Source of the DNA: Aequorivita sp.
Lineage (GTDB): Bacteria; Bacteroidota; Bacteroidia; Flavobacteriales; Flavobacteriaceae
NCBI GenBank assembly: GCA_020435865.1
Contig: JAGQYZ010000076.1
Location: 605 to 5,691, forward strand
Direction of reading: 5' to 3'
Length of the DNA stretch: 5,087 nt
Shown here: positions 1 through 5,080 of the stretch, piece by piece
Layout: each line of letters starts with the position of its first letter
Numbering within the stretch: position 1 is the stretch's first letter
Translations under genes and position numbers: made by a program
The notes under the pieces: generated by a model
Database searches by the model: none
Told to the model about the DNA's origin: nothing
The model's input: the letters and a program-made list of their open reading frames with translations, nothing else

Positions 1-186
1 CGCTTTGACCAACCAAAACAAAAAGGAAAAAAACGTCGGAATAAAAGCCGAAACAAAAACCGTGGAAAAGCTGAAACTACTGCAGCAAATACTTCCAAAA
101 ATCCACAACAAAAAAAGTCAAGAAACAAGCAGAGGAATAGAACCGAAAATCAAAACAGAAACTCCAAGCCACCAAAAAATGAATAA
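1..186 (+). CDS. ricT: C-terminal tail of a probable RicT/PSP1-domain protein (partial, 5' end outside window)
   Basis: Frame 1 is open from the first base to a TAA at 184-186 and gives 61 residues. They are dominated by Lys, Arg, Asn and Gln (for example KGKKRRNKSRNKNRGK near the start and KSRNKQRNR near residue 40), a low-complexity basic tail with no domain of its own. From family knowledge, the gene just before gldH in flavobacteria is usually a PSP1-domain protein (RicT/YaaT-like) with such a disordered basic C-terminus, so the name rests on synteny and composition. The conserved PSP1 domain would lie upstream of the window. The stop overlaps the gldH start by 8 nt, which suggests translational coupling. 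The other frame that runs through this region into gldH is rejected, because it would put a polar leader in front of the gldH signal peptide. The reading frame is fairly sure and the family name is moderate. Confidence 0.62.
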   Translation, partial: RFDQPKQKGKKRRNKSRNKNRGKAETTAANTSKNPQQKKSRNKQRNRTENQNRNSKPPKNE

Positions 187-664
187 ATTATTGGCACTTT
201 TTTTGTTGGCTGTGATTTTCGTATCGTGCGAATCAAACACCGTTTTTAGTGAAACGAGAAGTATGGATGGGTTTTGGGGTGCTGATGAAGTAGTTGAATT
301 TAAACTCCCAGAAATGGATTCGCTAAAAAAATACAATCTGTTTCTAAACATTAGAAACACTAACGAATACAAGTTCAACAATCTATTTTTGATAGTTTCA
401 ATGAATTTTCCCCACGGAAAAACCATAACCGACACTCTTGAATACCGAATGGCTAATCCTGATGGCTCATGGATGGGTCAAGGAATTGGCGATGTAAAAG
501 AAAACAAACTATGGTACAAAGAAAATGTACAATTTTTTGAAGAAGGCAATTACACTGTGGATATAGCCCAAGCAATGCGCAATAATGGCGATGTGGAAGG
601 CGTTACAAAACTCGAAGGCATTACAGATGTTGGCTTCAGTATTGAAGAAGCTACCAAACAGTAA
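179..664 (+). CDS. gldH: Gliding motility lipoprotein GldH
   Basis: This is a 161-residue lipoprotein. The ATG at 179 is chosen because it begins directly with a type II signal peptide: MNK, a hydrophobic core (residues 4-15), then a relaxed lipobox FVSC with the lipidated Cys at 17. The mature part carries features I recognise from GldH: NLFLNIRN (53-60) and YKFNNLFLIV (64-73) in a beta-rich core, DTLEYRMANPDGSWMGQGIG (85-104), ENKLWYKE (108-115), QAMRNNG (131-137) and a C-terminal GITDVGFSIE (147-156). In Flavobacterium johnsoniae GldH is needed for gliding and belongs to the set of Gld lipoproteins linked to motility and the type IX secretion machinery. Homologues also occur in non-gliding Bacteroidota, so its presence alone does not prove motility. 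It overlaps the upstream gene by 8 nt and is 7 nt from the PBP gene, so all three are probably co-transcribed. Length is typical and nothing looks broken. Confidence 0.93.
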   Translation: MNKLLALFLLAVIFVSCESNTVFSETRSMDGFWGADEVVEFKLPEMDSLKKYNLFLNIRNTNEYKFNNLFLIVSMNFPHGKTITDTLEYRMANPDGSWMGQGIGDVKENKLWYKENVQFFEEGNYTVDIAQAMRNNGDVEGVTKLEGITDVGFSIEEATKQ

Positions 665-671
665 AAATAAT

Positions 672-2984
672 ATGGCAACAAAAAAAGCAACTCCAAAAAA
701 GAAAAATCAAAATGATGTTAGCCGTCATATCAAAACCTTTTGGAAAATTTTTACAGGGTTTATTTTATTTGTAATCTTAATTTTTTTATTAGCCTCATGG
801 GGCATTTTTGGAAGCCTTCCTGATGAAACCAGCCTTGAAAATCCCGAAAAAAATCTCGCTACTGAAATTATTTCTTCCGATGGAAAAACAATCGGAAAGT
901 TTTATAAAGAAAATAGAACTCCTGTCCCTTTTGATTCTTTACCCGATCATCTTGTAAATGCATTAGTGGCTACTGAAGACGCACGATTTTATGACCATTC
1001 TGGCATAGATGGAAGAGGAACTTTACGTGCCGTAGCGTTTTTAGGTACACGTGGCGGTGCCAGTACCATAAGCCAGCAGTTGGCAAAACTTTTCTTTACG
1101 GACCAAGTTTCACGGAACAAACTACAGCGGGGGTTGCAAAAAATAAAGGAATGGATTATTGCAATTCGCTTAGAACGTCGTTACACAAAGGAAGAAATTA
1201 TAACCATGTATTTCAACGAATATGATTTTGTGAACCAAGCCGTAGGAATAGAATCTGCAGCCCATATTTATTTTGACAAACCACCCGCAGCGCTTTCTAC
1301 TGTTGAATCTGCAACACTTGTGGGAATGTTTAAGAATTCTTCACTTTATAATCCAGTACGAAACCCAGAGGGTGTTACCAATAGAAGAAATGTAGTACTC
1401 GCCCAAATGGAGAAGTACAATTATATTTCAGAAAAAGTAATGGATTCATTGCAGGCACTTCCATTAAACATAACATTTACTCCGCAAGGCCACGATGAGG
1501 GAAGTGCAACGTATTTTCGTGAATATGCCCGTAATTTTATGGAGAATTGGATAAAAGAACATCCAAAACCCGATGGCAGCAAATACAATATTTATCAAGA
1601 TGGATTGAAAGTTTTTGTTACCATTGACAGCAAAATGCAAGAATATGCCGAAGAAGCCGTAAAAAAGCACATGGCGCATTTACAGGAAGCGTTTGAGGAT
1701 CAAAACAAAAAGAACAAAACCGCTCCATTTCGTGATATAACTGAAAAAGAAACGGAAAGCATCTTGAACCAAGCCATGCGAAAAAGTGACCGTTGGCGTG
1801 AAATGAAGAAACAAGGTAAAGATGAAGAAGAAATCATAAAAAGTTTCAAAAAGAAAGTCCCAATGCGTGTTTTCTCTTGGAAGGGAGATATTGATACTAT
1901 TATGACGCCGATGGATTCCATTCGCTATCATAAATCTTTCTTGCAAGCTGCAATGATGTCCATGACCCCCCAAACCGGTGAAGTGAAAGCTTGGGTAGGC
2001 GGCATAGACTATAAACATTATAAGTATGACATGGTTAAAAAAGGAAGGCGTCAAATAGGTTCTACCTTTAAGCCTTTTGTTTATGCTACAGCCATAGACC
2101 AAATGCATATGTCTCCATGTGATACTTTACCAAATACCTTATATACAATTCCTGCTGGTAAATATGGCCTTCAAAAACCGTGGACACCAAAAAATTCAGG
2201 CGGTAGCTATGGCGGAATGGTTACTTTAAAATATGCACTTGCCAATTCCATAAATACTATTACAGCAAGATTGATAGATCGCGTGGGGCCAGAACCTGTA
2301 ATAGATCTGGTGAAAAAATTGGGCGTTAATACCGAAAATATGCCTGCAGTACCCTCGATTGCTCTAGGAACGCCAGACATTTCAGTTTATGAGCTTGTGG
2401 GTGCCTACAGTACTTTTGCCAATGAAGGGGTGTATGTTGAACCGGTATTAATTCAGAGAATTGAGGACAAAAACGGTACGGTACTATATCAAAATGTACC
2501 TAAAACAAAAGATGTTATTAGTAATGAAACTGCCTACGTAACTGTTAGTTTAATGGAAGGTGTAACACAATCTGGATCTGGAGCTCGATTGAGAGGAACT
2601 TGGGCGGTAAATTCTCCAATCTATAAAAATGCAGTTACTGGATATCCGTATGATTTTAAAAATCCAATAGCCGGAAAAACTGGAACTACACAGAATAATA
2701 GTGATGGATGGTTTATGGGTATGGTCCCTAACCTTGTTACAGGAGTTTGGGTAGGTGGTGATGACCGAGCTACACACTTTGGCTCCACTGCTTATGGACA
2801 GGGCGCAACAATGGCACTACCAATTTGGGGTATGTATATGAAAAGTTGCTATGCAGATAAAGATTTGGATGTTTCAACAGGAAATTTCAAGCGCCCCGAA
2901 AATCTTTCTATTGAAACAGATTGTTCAAAATGGCGTGAAGGCAACCCAGATGAAGAGGAAATGCCGGATGAGTTTGGCATTTAA
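672..2984 (+). CDS. mrcA: Bifunctional class A penicillin-binding protein (PBP1A-like; GT51 transglycosylase plus transpeptidase)
   Basis: This 770-residue enzyme polymerises lipid II into glycan strands and cross-links the peptides, acting from the inner membrane into the periplasm. A Lys-rich cytoplasmic start (2-20) precedes one transmembrane anchor (about 23-45). The GT51 domain shows EDARFYDHSG (102-111, catalytic Glu102), GASTISQQ (129-136), KIKE (157-160), RRYTKEEIITMYFN (169-182) and ESATLVGMFKNSSLYNP (212-228). A long charged, probably helical segment (about 335-420) links it to the transpeptidase domain. That domain has STFK with nucleophile Ser464 and Lys467, SIN (526-528) and KTG (669-671). 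The tail is acidic (EEEMPDEF). All three penicillin-binding motifs are intact. The ATG at 672 is chosen over an upstream in-frame ATG at 585 because 585 lies deep inside gldH and would add a non-homologous leader. The gap to gldH is 7 nt, and a terminator follows. The symbol is by family analogy with E. coli PBP1A. Confidence 0.95.
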   Translation: MATKKATPKKKNQNDVSRHIKTFWKIFTGFILFVILIFLLASWGIFGSLPDETSLENPEKNLATEIISSDGKTIGKFYKENRTPVPFDSLPDHLVNALVATEDARFYDHSGIDGRGTLRAVAFLGTRGGASTISQQLAKLFFTDQVSRNKLQRGLQKIKEWIIAIRLERRYTKEEIITMYFNEYDFVNQAVGIESAAHIYFDKPPAALSTVESATLVGMFKNSSLYNPVRNPEGVTNRRNVVLAQMEKYNYISEKVMDSLQALPLNITFTPQGHDEGSATYFREYARNFMENWIKEHPKPDGSKYNIYQDGLKVFVTIDSKMQEYAEEAVKKHMAHLQEAFEDQNKKNKTAPFRDITEKETESILNQAMRKSDRWREMKKQGKDEEEIIKSFKKKVPMRVFSWKGDIDTIMTPMDSIRYHKSFLQAAMMSMTPQTGEVKAWVGGIDYKHYKYDMVKKGRRQIGSTFKPFVYATAIDQMHMSPCDTLPNTLYTIPAGKYGLQKPWTPKNSGGSYGGMVTLKYALANSINTITARLIDRVGPEPVIDLVKKLGVNTENMPAVPSIALGTPDISVYELVGAYSTFANEGVYVEPVLIQRIEDKNGTVLYQNVPKTKDVISNETAYVTVSLMEGVTQSGSGARLRGTWAVNSPIYKNAVTGYPYDFKNPIAGKTGTTQNNSDGWFMGMVPNLVTGVWVGGDDRATHFGSTAYGQGATMALPIWGMYMKSCYADKDLDVSTGNFKRPENLSIETDCSKWREGNPDEEEMPDEFGI

Positions 2985-3012
2985 ACCATTTCAATACTCA
3001 TATCAAAAATTG

Positions 3013-3051
3013 AAAAAACCTCACAGGCTTTAGGGTCTTGTGAGGTTTTTT
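3013..3051 (+). terminator. Intrinsic terminator after the PBP gene
   Basis: A perfect 13-bp inverted repeat pairs 3013-3025 (AAAAAACCTCACA) with 3039-3051 (TGTGAGGTTTTTT). The loop is 13 nt and the 3' arm ends in a run of seven T. It begins 28 nt after the PBP stop codon and lies before the scoA start, so it separates the envelope operon from the CoA-transferase operon. The A-run on the 5' arm means it could also work on the opposite strand. Confidence 0.9.
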
Positions 3052-3090
3052 TATAGGTTGAAATTTTGTAATTTTCAGAAAAATTAAAAA

Positions 3091-3792
3091 ATGATAAAAA
3101 AGACAGTTGCAAATGTCCGTGAAGCCTGTGAAGGCATTGCTGACGGAATGACTTTTATGCTCGGTGGCTTTGGGCTTTGTGGCATTCCAGAAAATATAAT
3201 TTCTGAATTGGTCCGCAGAAACGTTCAGAATGTTACCTGTATTTCAAATAACGCTGGCGTAGATGATTTTGGGCTTGGGCTTTTGTTGAAAAAACATCAA
3301 ATAAAGAAAATGATTTCTTCTTATGTAGGCGAAAACGCCGAATTTGAACGCCAAATGCTCAATGGCGAAATGGAAGTGGAACTGATTCCGCAGGGAACGT
3401 TGGCACAACGCTGTGAAGCCGCCAGAAGTGGAATACCTGCATTTTATACTCCAGCTGGTTACGGAACAGAAGTGGCTGAAGGAAAGGAAACCCGAGAATT
3501 TCGCGGAAAAATGCATGTAATGGAAAAAGCTTTTGAAGCAGACTTTTCTTTCGTAAAAGCTTGGAAAGGGGATGAAGCCGGAAACCTCATCTTTAAAGGA
3601 ACAGCCAGAAATTTCAACCCAGCTATGTGCGGGGCAGGAAAAATTACTGTTGCAGAAGTGGAAGAGCTTGTTCCCGCTGGCCAATTGGATCCCAACCAAA
3701 TTCATATCCCTGGAATTTTTATCCAGAGAATATTTCAAGGGGAAAATTATGAAAAGAGAATTGAGCAATTAACGGTTAGAAAAAGAAACTAA
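3091..3792 (+). CDS. scoA: 3-oxoacid (succinyl-CoA:acetoacetate) CoA-transferase subunit A
   Basis: This is the 233-residue alpha subunit of a heteromeric family I CoA-transferase, a cytoplasmic enzyme that moves CoA from succinyl-CoA to acetoacetate and so feeds ketone bodies or ketogenic breakdown products into acetyl-CoA. The subunit A signature is present at 18-33 as [16 protein letters not shown], with GGF at 25-27. Other recognisable family stretches are [15 protein letters not shown] (51-65), [12 protein letters not shown] (77-88), [11 protein letters not shown] (97-107) and FYTPAGYGT (118-126). Length is normal for the separate bacterial subunit. The ATG at 3091 puts the conserved N-terminus in the usual place; the preceding bases are A-rich with no Shine-Dalgarno, as is common in Bacteroidota. 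It follows a terminator, so it should have its own promoter in 3052-3090, but I see no convincing one (TAATTTTC at 3069 is an imperfect match to the TAnnTTTG element). Specificity for acetoacetate rather than another acid is inferred from overall similarity. Confidence 0.93.
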   Translation: MIKKTVANVREACEGIADGMTFMLGGFGLCGIPENIISELVRRNVQNVTCISNNAGVDDFGLGLLLKKHQIKKMISSYVGENAEFERQMLNGEMEVELIPQGTLAQRCEAARSGIPAFYTPAGYGTEVAEGKETREFRGKMHVMEKAFEADFSFVKAWKGDEAGNLIFKGTARNFNPAMCGAGKITVAEVEELVPAGQLDPNQIHIPGIFIQRIFQGENYEKRIEQLTVRKRN

Positions 3793-4448
3793 TGGCACTT
3801 TCAAAAGAACAAATAGCACAGCGCATAGCAAAAGAAGTAAAAGACGGTTACTATGTAAATTTAGGAATCGGAATACCAACACTGGTAGCCAACTTTGTGC
3901 GAAACGATATAAGTGTAGAATTTCAAAGTGAAAATGGAGTTCTCGGAATGGGCCCTTTTCCCTTTGAAGGCGAAGAAGATCCTGATCTTATTAATGCTGG
4001 GAAGCAAACAATCACCGCCTTGCCTGGAGCATCCTTCTTTGATTCAGCAATGAGTTTTGGGATGATTCGCGGTCAGCACGTTGATCTAACCATTTTAGGT
4101 GCTATGGAAGTTTCTCAAAATGGCGACATAGCCAACTGGAAAATACCTGGAAAAATGGTTAAAGGGATGGGCGGCGCTATGGATTTGGTGGCTTCTGCTG
4201 AAAACATCATTGTTGCAATGATGCATACAAACCGCGAAGGCGAATCTAAGCTTCTAAAAGAATGTAGTTTACCACTAACGGGTGTGAATTGTGTAAAAAA
4301 AATTGTCACAAATCTTGCCGTATTGGAAATTGTTGATGGAAAATTTCTACTTCTCGAACGTGCTCCGGGAGTTTCAGTTGAAGAAATTCAGAAAGCTACT
4401 GAGGGCGATTTGATAGTAAAAGGAGACATTATTGAGATGAAATTTTAA
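3792..4448 (+). CDS. scoB: 3-oxoacid (succinyl-CoA:acetoacetate) CoA-transferase subunit B
   Basis: This is the 218-residue beta subunit and carries the catalytic residue. The family signature FQSENG occurs at 44-49, and Glu47 is the glutamate that forms the covalent glutamyl-CoA thioester in this enzyme family. Other typical segments are GYYVNLGIGIPTLVANFV (19-36), LGMGPFPFEGEEDPDLINAGK (51-71), FFDSAMSFGMIRGQHVDLTI (82-101), NWKIPGKMVKGMGGAMDLV (115-133) and TGVNCVKKIVTNLAVLEI (163-180). Length is normal. Its ATG shares one base with the scoA stop (TAATG at 3790-3794), an arrangement that favours coupled translation and a 1:1 ratio of the subunits. A terminator starts 24 nt after the stop codon. 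No frameshift or missing residue is visible. Confidence 0.94.
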   Translation: MALSKEQIAQRIAKEVKDGYYVNLGIGIPTLVANFVRNDISVEFQSENGVLGMGPFPFEGEEDPDLINAGKQTITALPGASFFDSAMSFGMIRGQHVDLTILGAMEVSQNGDIANWKIPGKMVKGMGGAMDLVASAENIIVAMMHTNREGESKLLKECSLPLTGVNCVKKIVTNLAVLEIVDGKFLLLERAPGVSVEEIQKATEGDLIVKGDIIEMKF

Positions 4449-4472
4449 TATCTGACAGATTTTTTAAACAAT

Positions 4473-4499
4473 AAAAAACCATGAAATCATGGTTTTTTT
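4473..4499 (+). terminator. Intrinsic terminator after scoB
   Basis: The arms 4473-4483 (AAAAAACCATG) and 4488-4498 (CATGGTTTTTT) form an 11-bp stem with a 4-nt AAAT loop, followed by one more T. It closes the scoAB operon. Its last bases, GGTTTTTTTA, coincide with the first bases of the tandem repeat described below. Confidence 0.87.
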
Positions 4500-4530
4500 A
4501 TTGAAAAAACTCAAGAAAAAAAGAACAAAT

Positions 4531-4588
4531 GTTAAAATTTAGTGTATTTCATCGAATTTATGTGCTTTTTATCGTTATATTGTAAAAT
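4531..4588 (+). promoter_or_regulatory. Conserved upstream block of unit 1, candidate promoter region
   Basis: The block contains TGTATTTCATCGAATTTAT (4543-4561) and TGCTTTTTATCGTT (4563-4576 region). It is almost identical in copy 2, with only three transitions. The next 10-12 bases (about 4577-4588, ending TAAAAT) differ more between copies, after which conservation resumes abruptly at TAGTTCACATC. This fits a promoter in which the transcript begins near 4589-4591, but I find no good match to the Bacteroidota elements TTG and TAnnTTTG. TTC-ATC-GAA (4548-4556) is a small inverted repeat that could be an operator. The promoter role is inferred from position and conservation only. Confidence 0.38.
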
Positions 4589-4632
4589 AGTTCACATCTT
4601 AGCAGACCCAAATTTTACCGACTTAACCTTAT
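4589..4632 (+). other. Conserved 5' leader of small ORF 1
   Basis: These 44 nt lie just before the ATG and match the copy 2 leader except for three transitions. The block TTCACATCTTAGCAGACCC is invariant. No Shine-Dalgarno is present; the start is preceded by CTTAACCTTAT. The stretches TTCACA (4591-4596) and GCAGA (4602-4606) are complementary to the 3' hairpin strand 4753-4763, so the leader may fold onto the 3' end of the transcript. Conservation as high as that of the ORF suggests function at the RNA level. Confidence 0.5.
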
Positions 4633-4722
4633 ATGGAAAAAGTAATTAGATCATTTAAAAGCACTAAAGAATTGTTAGTAATTGTGCTTTTCATTTTTAA
4701 AAAAGTGTTTTTATTGATTTAA
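4633..4722 (+). CDS. Putative 29-residue basic hydrophobic peptide, copy 1
   Basis: This is a 29-codon ORF, ATG to TAA. The peptide starts MEKVIRSFKSTKELL and continues as an almost wholly hydrophobic segment (residues 14-29), interrupted only by a Lys-Lys pair at 23-24. By side chains it has six basic and two acidic residues, so it is clearly cationic, and it could form a short membrane-inserting or amphipathic helix. I do not recognise a family. Support for coding is that the same start, length and stop are kept in copy 2 with no indel in 90 nt. Against it, all four base differences change the peptide, so purifying selection on protein is not shown. Size, composition and tandem arrangement recall type I toxin peptides (Ldr, Ibs), but a role as leader peptide, signalling peptide or non-coded structural RNA is equally open. 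It lies inside a transcript-like unit ending at the terminator at 4776-4811. Confidence 0.55.
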   Translation: MEKVIRSFKSTKELLVIVLFIFKKVFLLI

Positions 4723-4751
4723 ACTTTTTTTTATGGTTGTTTAATCCCCAA

Positions 4752-4769
4752 ATCTGTTGTGAAACAGAT
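4752..4769 (+). other. GTGA-loop hairpin in the 3' region of unit 1
   Basis: A perfect 7-bp stem, ATCTGTT (4752-4758) with AACAGAT (4763-4769), closes a GTGA tetraloop of the stable GNRA class. It is unchanged in copy 2. It is not followed by a T-run, so it is not itself a normal terminator; it may protect the 3' end of an RNA or act as a partner for the leader. Confidence 0.7.
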
Positions 4770-4775
4770 AATATT

Positions 4776-4811
4776 AAGCCCGTTCTTTGTGAGGTTAGAA
4801 CGGGTTTTTTT
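4776..4811 (+). terminator. Intrinsic terminator of unit 1
   Basis: CCCGTTCT (4779-4786) pairs with AGAACGGG (4797-4804) in an 8-bp stem with a 10-nt loop, followed by seven T (4805-4811). The stem can be lengthened by A-T pairs at its base. It suggests that unit 1 is an independent transcript on the + strand that stops before unit 2. Confidence 0.88.
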
Positions 4812-4842
4812 ATGTTAAAAAATCAAGAAAAAACAACGATAT

Positions 4843-4900
4843 GTTAAAATTTAATGTATTTCATCGAATTTATATGCTTTTTGTCGTTTAATTAGATAAT
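4843..4900 (+). promoter_or_regulatory. Conserved upstream block of unit 2, candidate promoter region
   Basis: This is the counterpart of 4531-4588 at an offset of 312. TGTATTTCATCGAATTTAT recurs unchanged at 4855-4873, followed by ATGCTTTTTGTCGTTTAATT. The diverged stretch before the leader here ends in GATAAT, against TAAAAT in copy 1. The promoter role is inferred. Confidence 0.37.
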
Positions 4901-4944
4901 AGTTCACATCTTAGCAGACCCAAATCTTACCAACTTAACCTCAT
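4901..4944 (+). other. Conserved 5' leader of small ORF 2
   Basis: This matches the copy 1 leader except for a T-to-C change (AAATCTTACC), a G-to-A change (CCAAC) and a T-to-C change (CCTCAT). The complementary stretches TTCACA (4903-4908) and GCAGA (4914-4918) are intact and face 5064-5074. Confidence 0.5.
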
Positions 4945-5034
4945 ATGGAAAAAGTAATTAGATCATTTAAAAGCACTAAAGAATTGTTACTAAACGTGCT
5001 TTTCATTTTTAAAAAAGTGTTTTTATTGGTTTAA
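4945..5034 (+). CDS. Putative 29-residue basic hydrophobic peptide, copy 2
   Basis: This 29-codon ORF is the paralogue of 4633-4722, with the same start, length and TAA stop. Residues 1-15 and 18-28 are identical. Val16-Ile17 of copy 1 are Leu-Asn here, and the last residue is Val instead of Ile. Asn17 puts a polar residue into the hydrophobic segment, so the two peptides might differ in membrane behaviour. The changed codons lie in the loop of the AAAAGCAC/GTGCTTTT inverted repeat (4969-4976 with 4996-5003), whose arms are conserved. No family is recognised; coding is plausible but unproven. Confidence 0.53.
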   Translation: MEKVIRSFKSTKELLLNVLFIFKKVFLLV

Positions 5035-5062
5035 TCTTTTTTATGGTTGTTTTTTGCCCCAA

Positions 5063-5080
5063 ATCTGTTGTGAAACAGAT
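5063..5080 (+). other. GTGA-loop hairpin in the 3' region of unit 2
   Basis: This is the same 7-bp stem and GTGA loop as in unit 1 (5063-5069 with 5074-5080), followed by seven A at the window end. The preceding bases differ (TTTTTTGCCCC here, TTTAATCCCC in copy 1) while the hairpin is identical, which points to the hairpin as a constrained element. Confidence 0.68.

Larger units (their letters stand above)
4491..4802 (+). repeat. Tandem direct repeat unit 1 (about 312 bp)
   Basis: This stretch aligns with 4803-5087 at a constant offset of 312 from GGTTTTTTTA (4491 versus 4803) through the end of the small ORF. The offset is 311 in the 3' hairpin because of a one-base net indel in the T-rich 3' region. 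Similarity is weak and A-rich over 4501-4530. It becomes strong from GTTAAAATTT (4531/4843), where only 3 of 48 bases differ up to 4578. It is strong again over the 44-nt leader (3 differences) and the 90-nt ORF (4 differences). The unit holds a conserved upstream block, a leader, a 29-codon ORF, a hairpin and a terminator. I see no transposase or terminal inverted repeats, so it looks like a duplicated gene-sized unit rather than an insertion sequence. Confidence 0.93.

Noticed and set aside
5..178. N-terminal extension of gldH starting at position 5 (58 extra residues)
   Set aside because: The extension is a polar, out-of-frame reading of the upstream gene's basic tail and would bury the lipoprotein signal peptide. 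Frame 1 is open through the region and ends at 186.
585..671. Upstream start of the PBP gene at 585
   Set aside because: It lies inside gldH in another frame and adds 29 residues unrelated to PBPs. The ATG at 672 gives the normal basic N-terminus and membrane anchor.
1680..2108. 142-codon reverse-strand ORF inside the PBP gene
   Set aside because: It is antisense to strongly conserved PBP coding sequence, and its translation has the Phe/His/Ser-rich look of a shadow frame.
2851..3033. 60-codon ORF overlapping the end of the PBP gene
   Set aside because: It is a shifted-frame shadow of the PBP C-terminus that runs into the terminator stem and has no recognisable features.
3052..3090. Bacteroidota-type promoter before scoA (TAATTTTC at 3069)
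   Set aside because: It matches TAnnTTTG only imperfectly, and no TTG element lies at the proper distance. A promoter must exist nearby, but this site is not supported.
3244..3768. 174-codon reverse-strand ORF inside scoA
   Set aside because: It is antisense to a well-conserved enzyme gene with no family features or plausible start context, so it is treated as a shadow.
4787..4796. TTGTGAGGTT shared by the unit 1 terminator loop and the PBP terminator (3038-3047)
   Set aside because: It is a ten-base match in different structural positions (loop in one, arm in the other), most likely chance.
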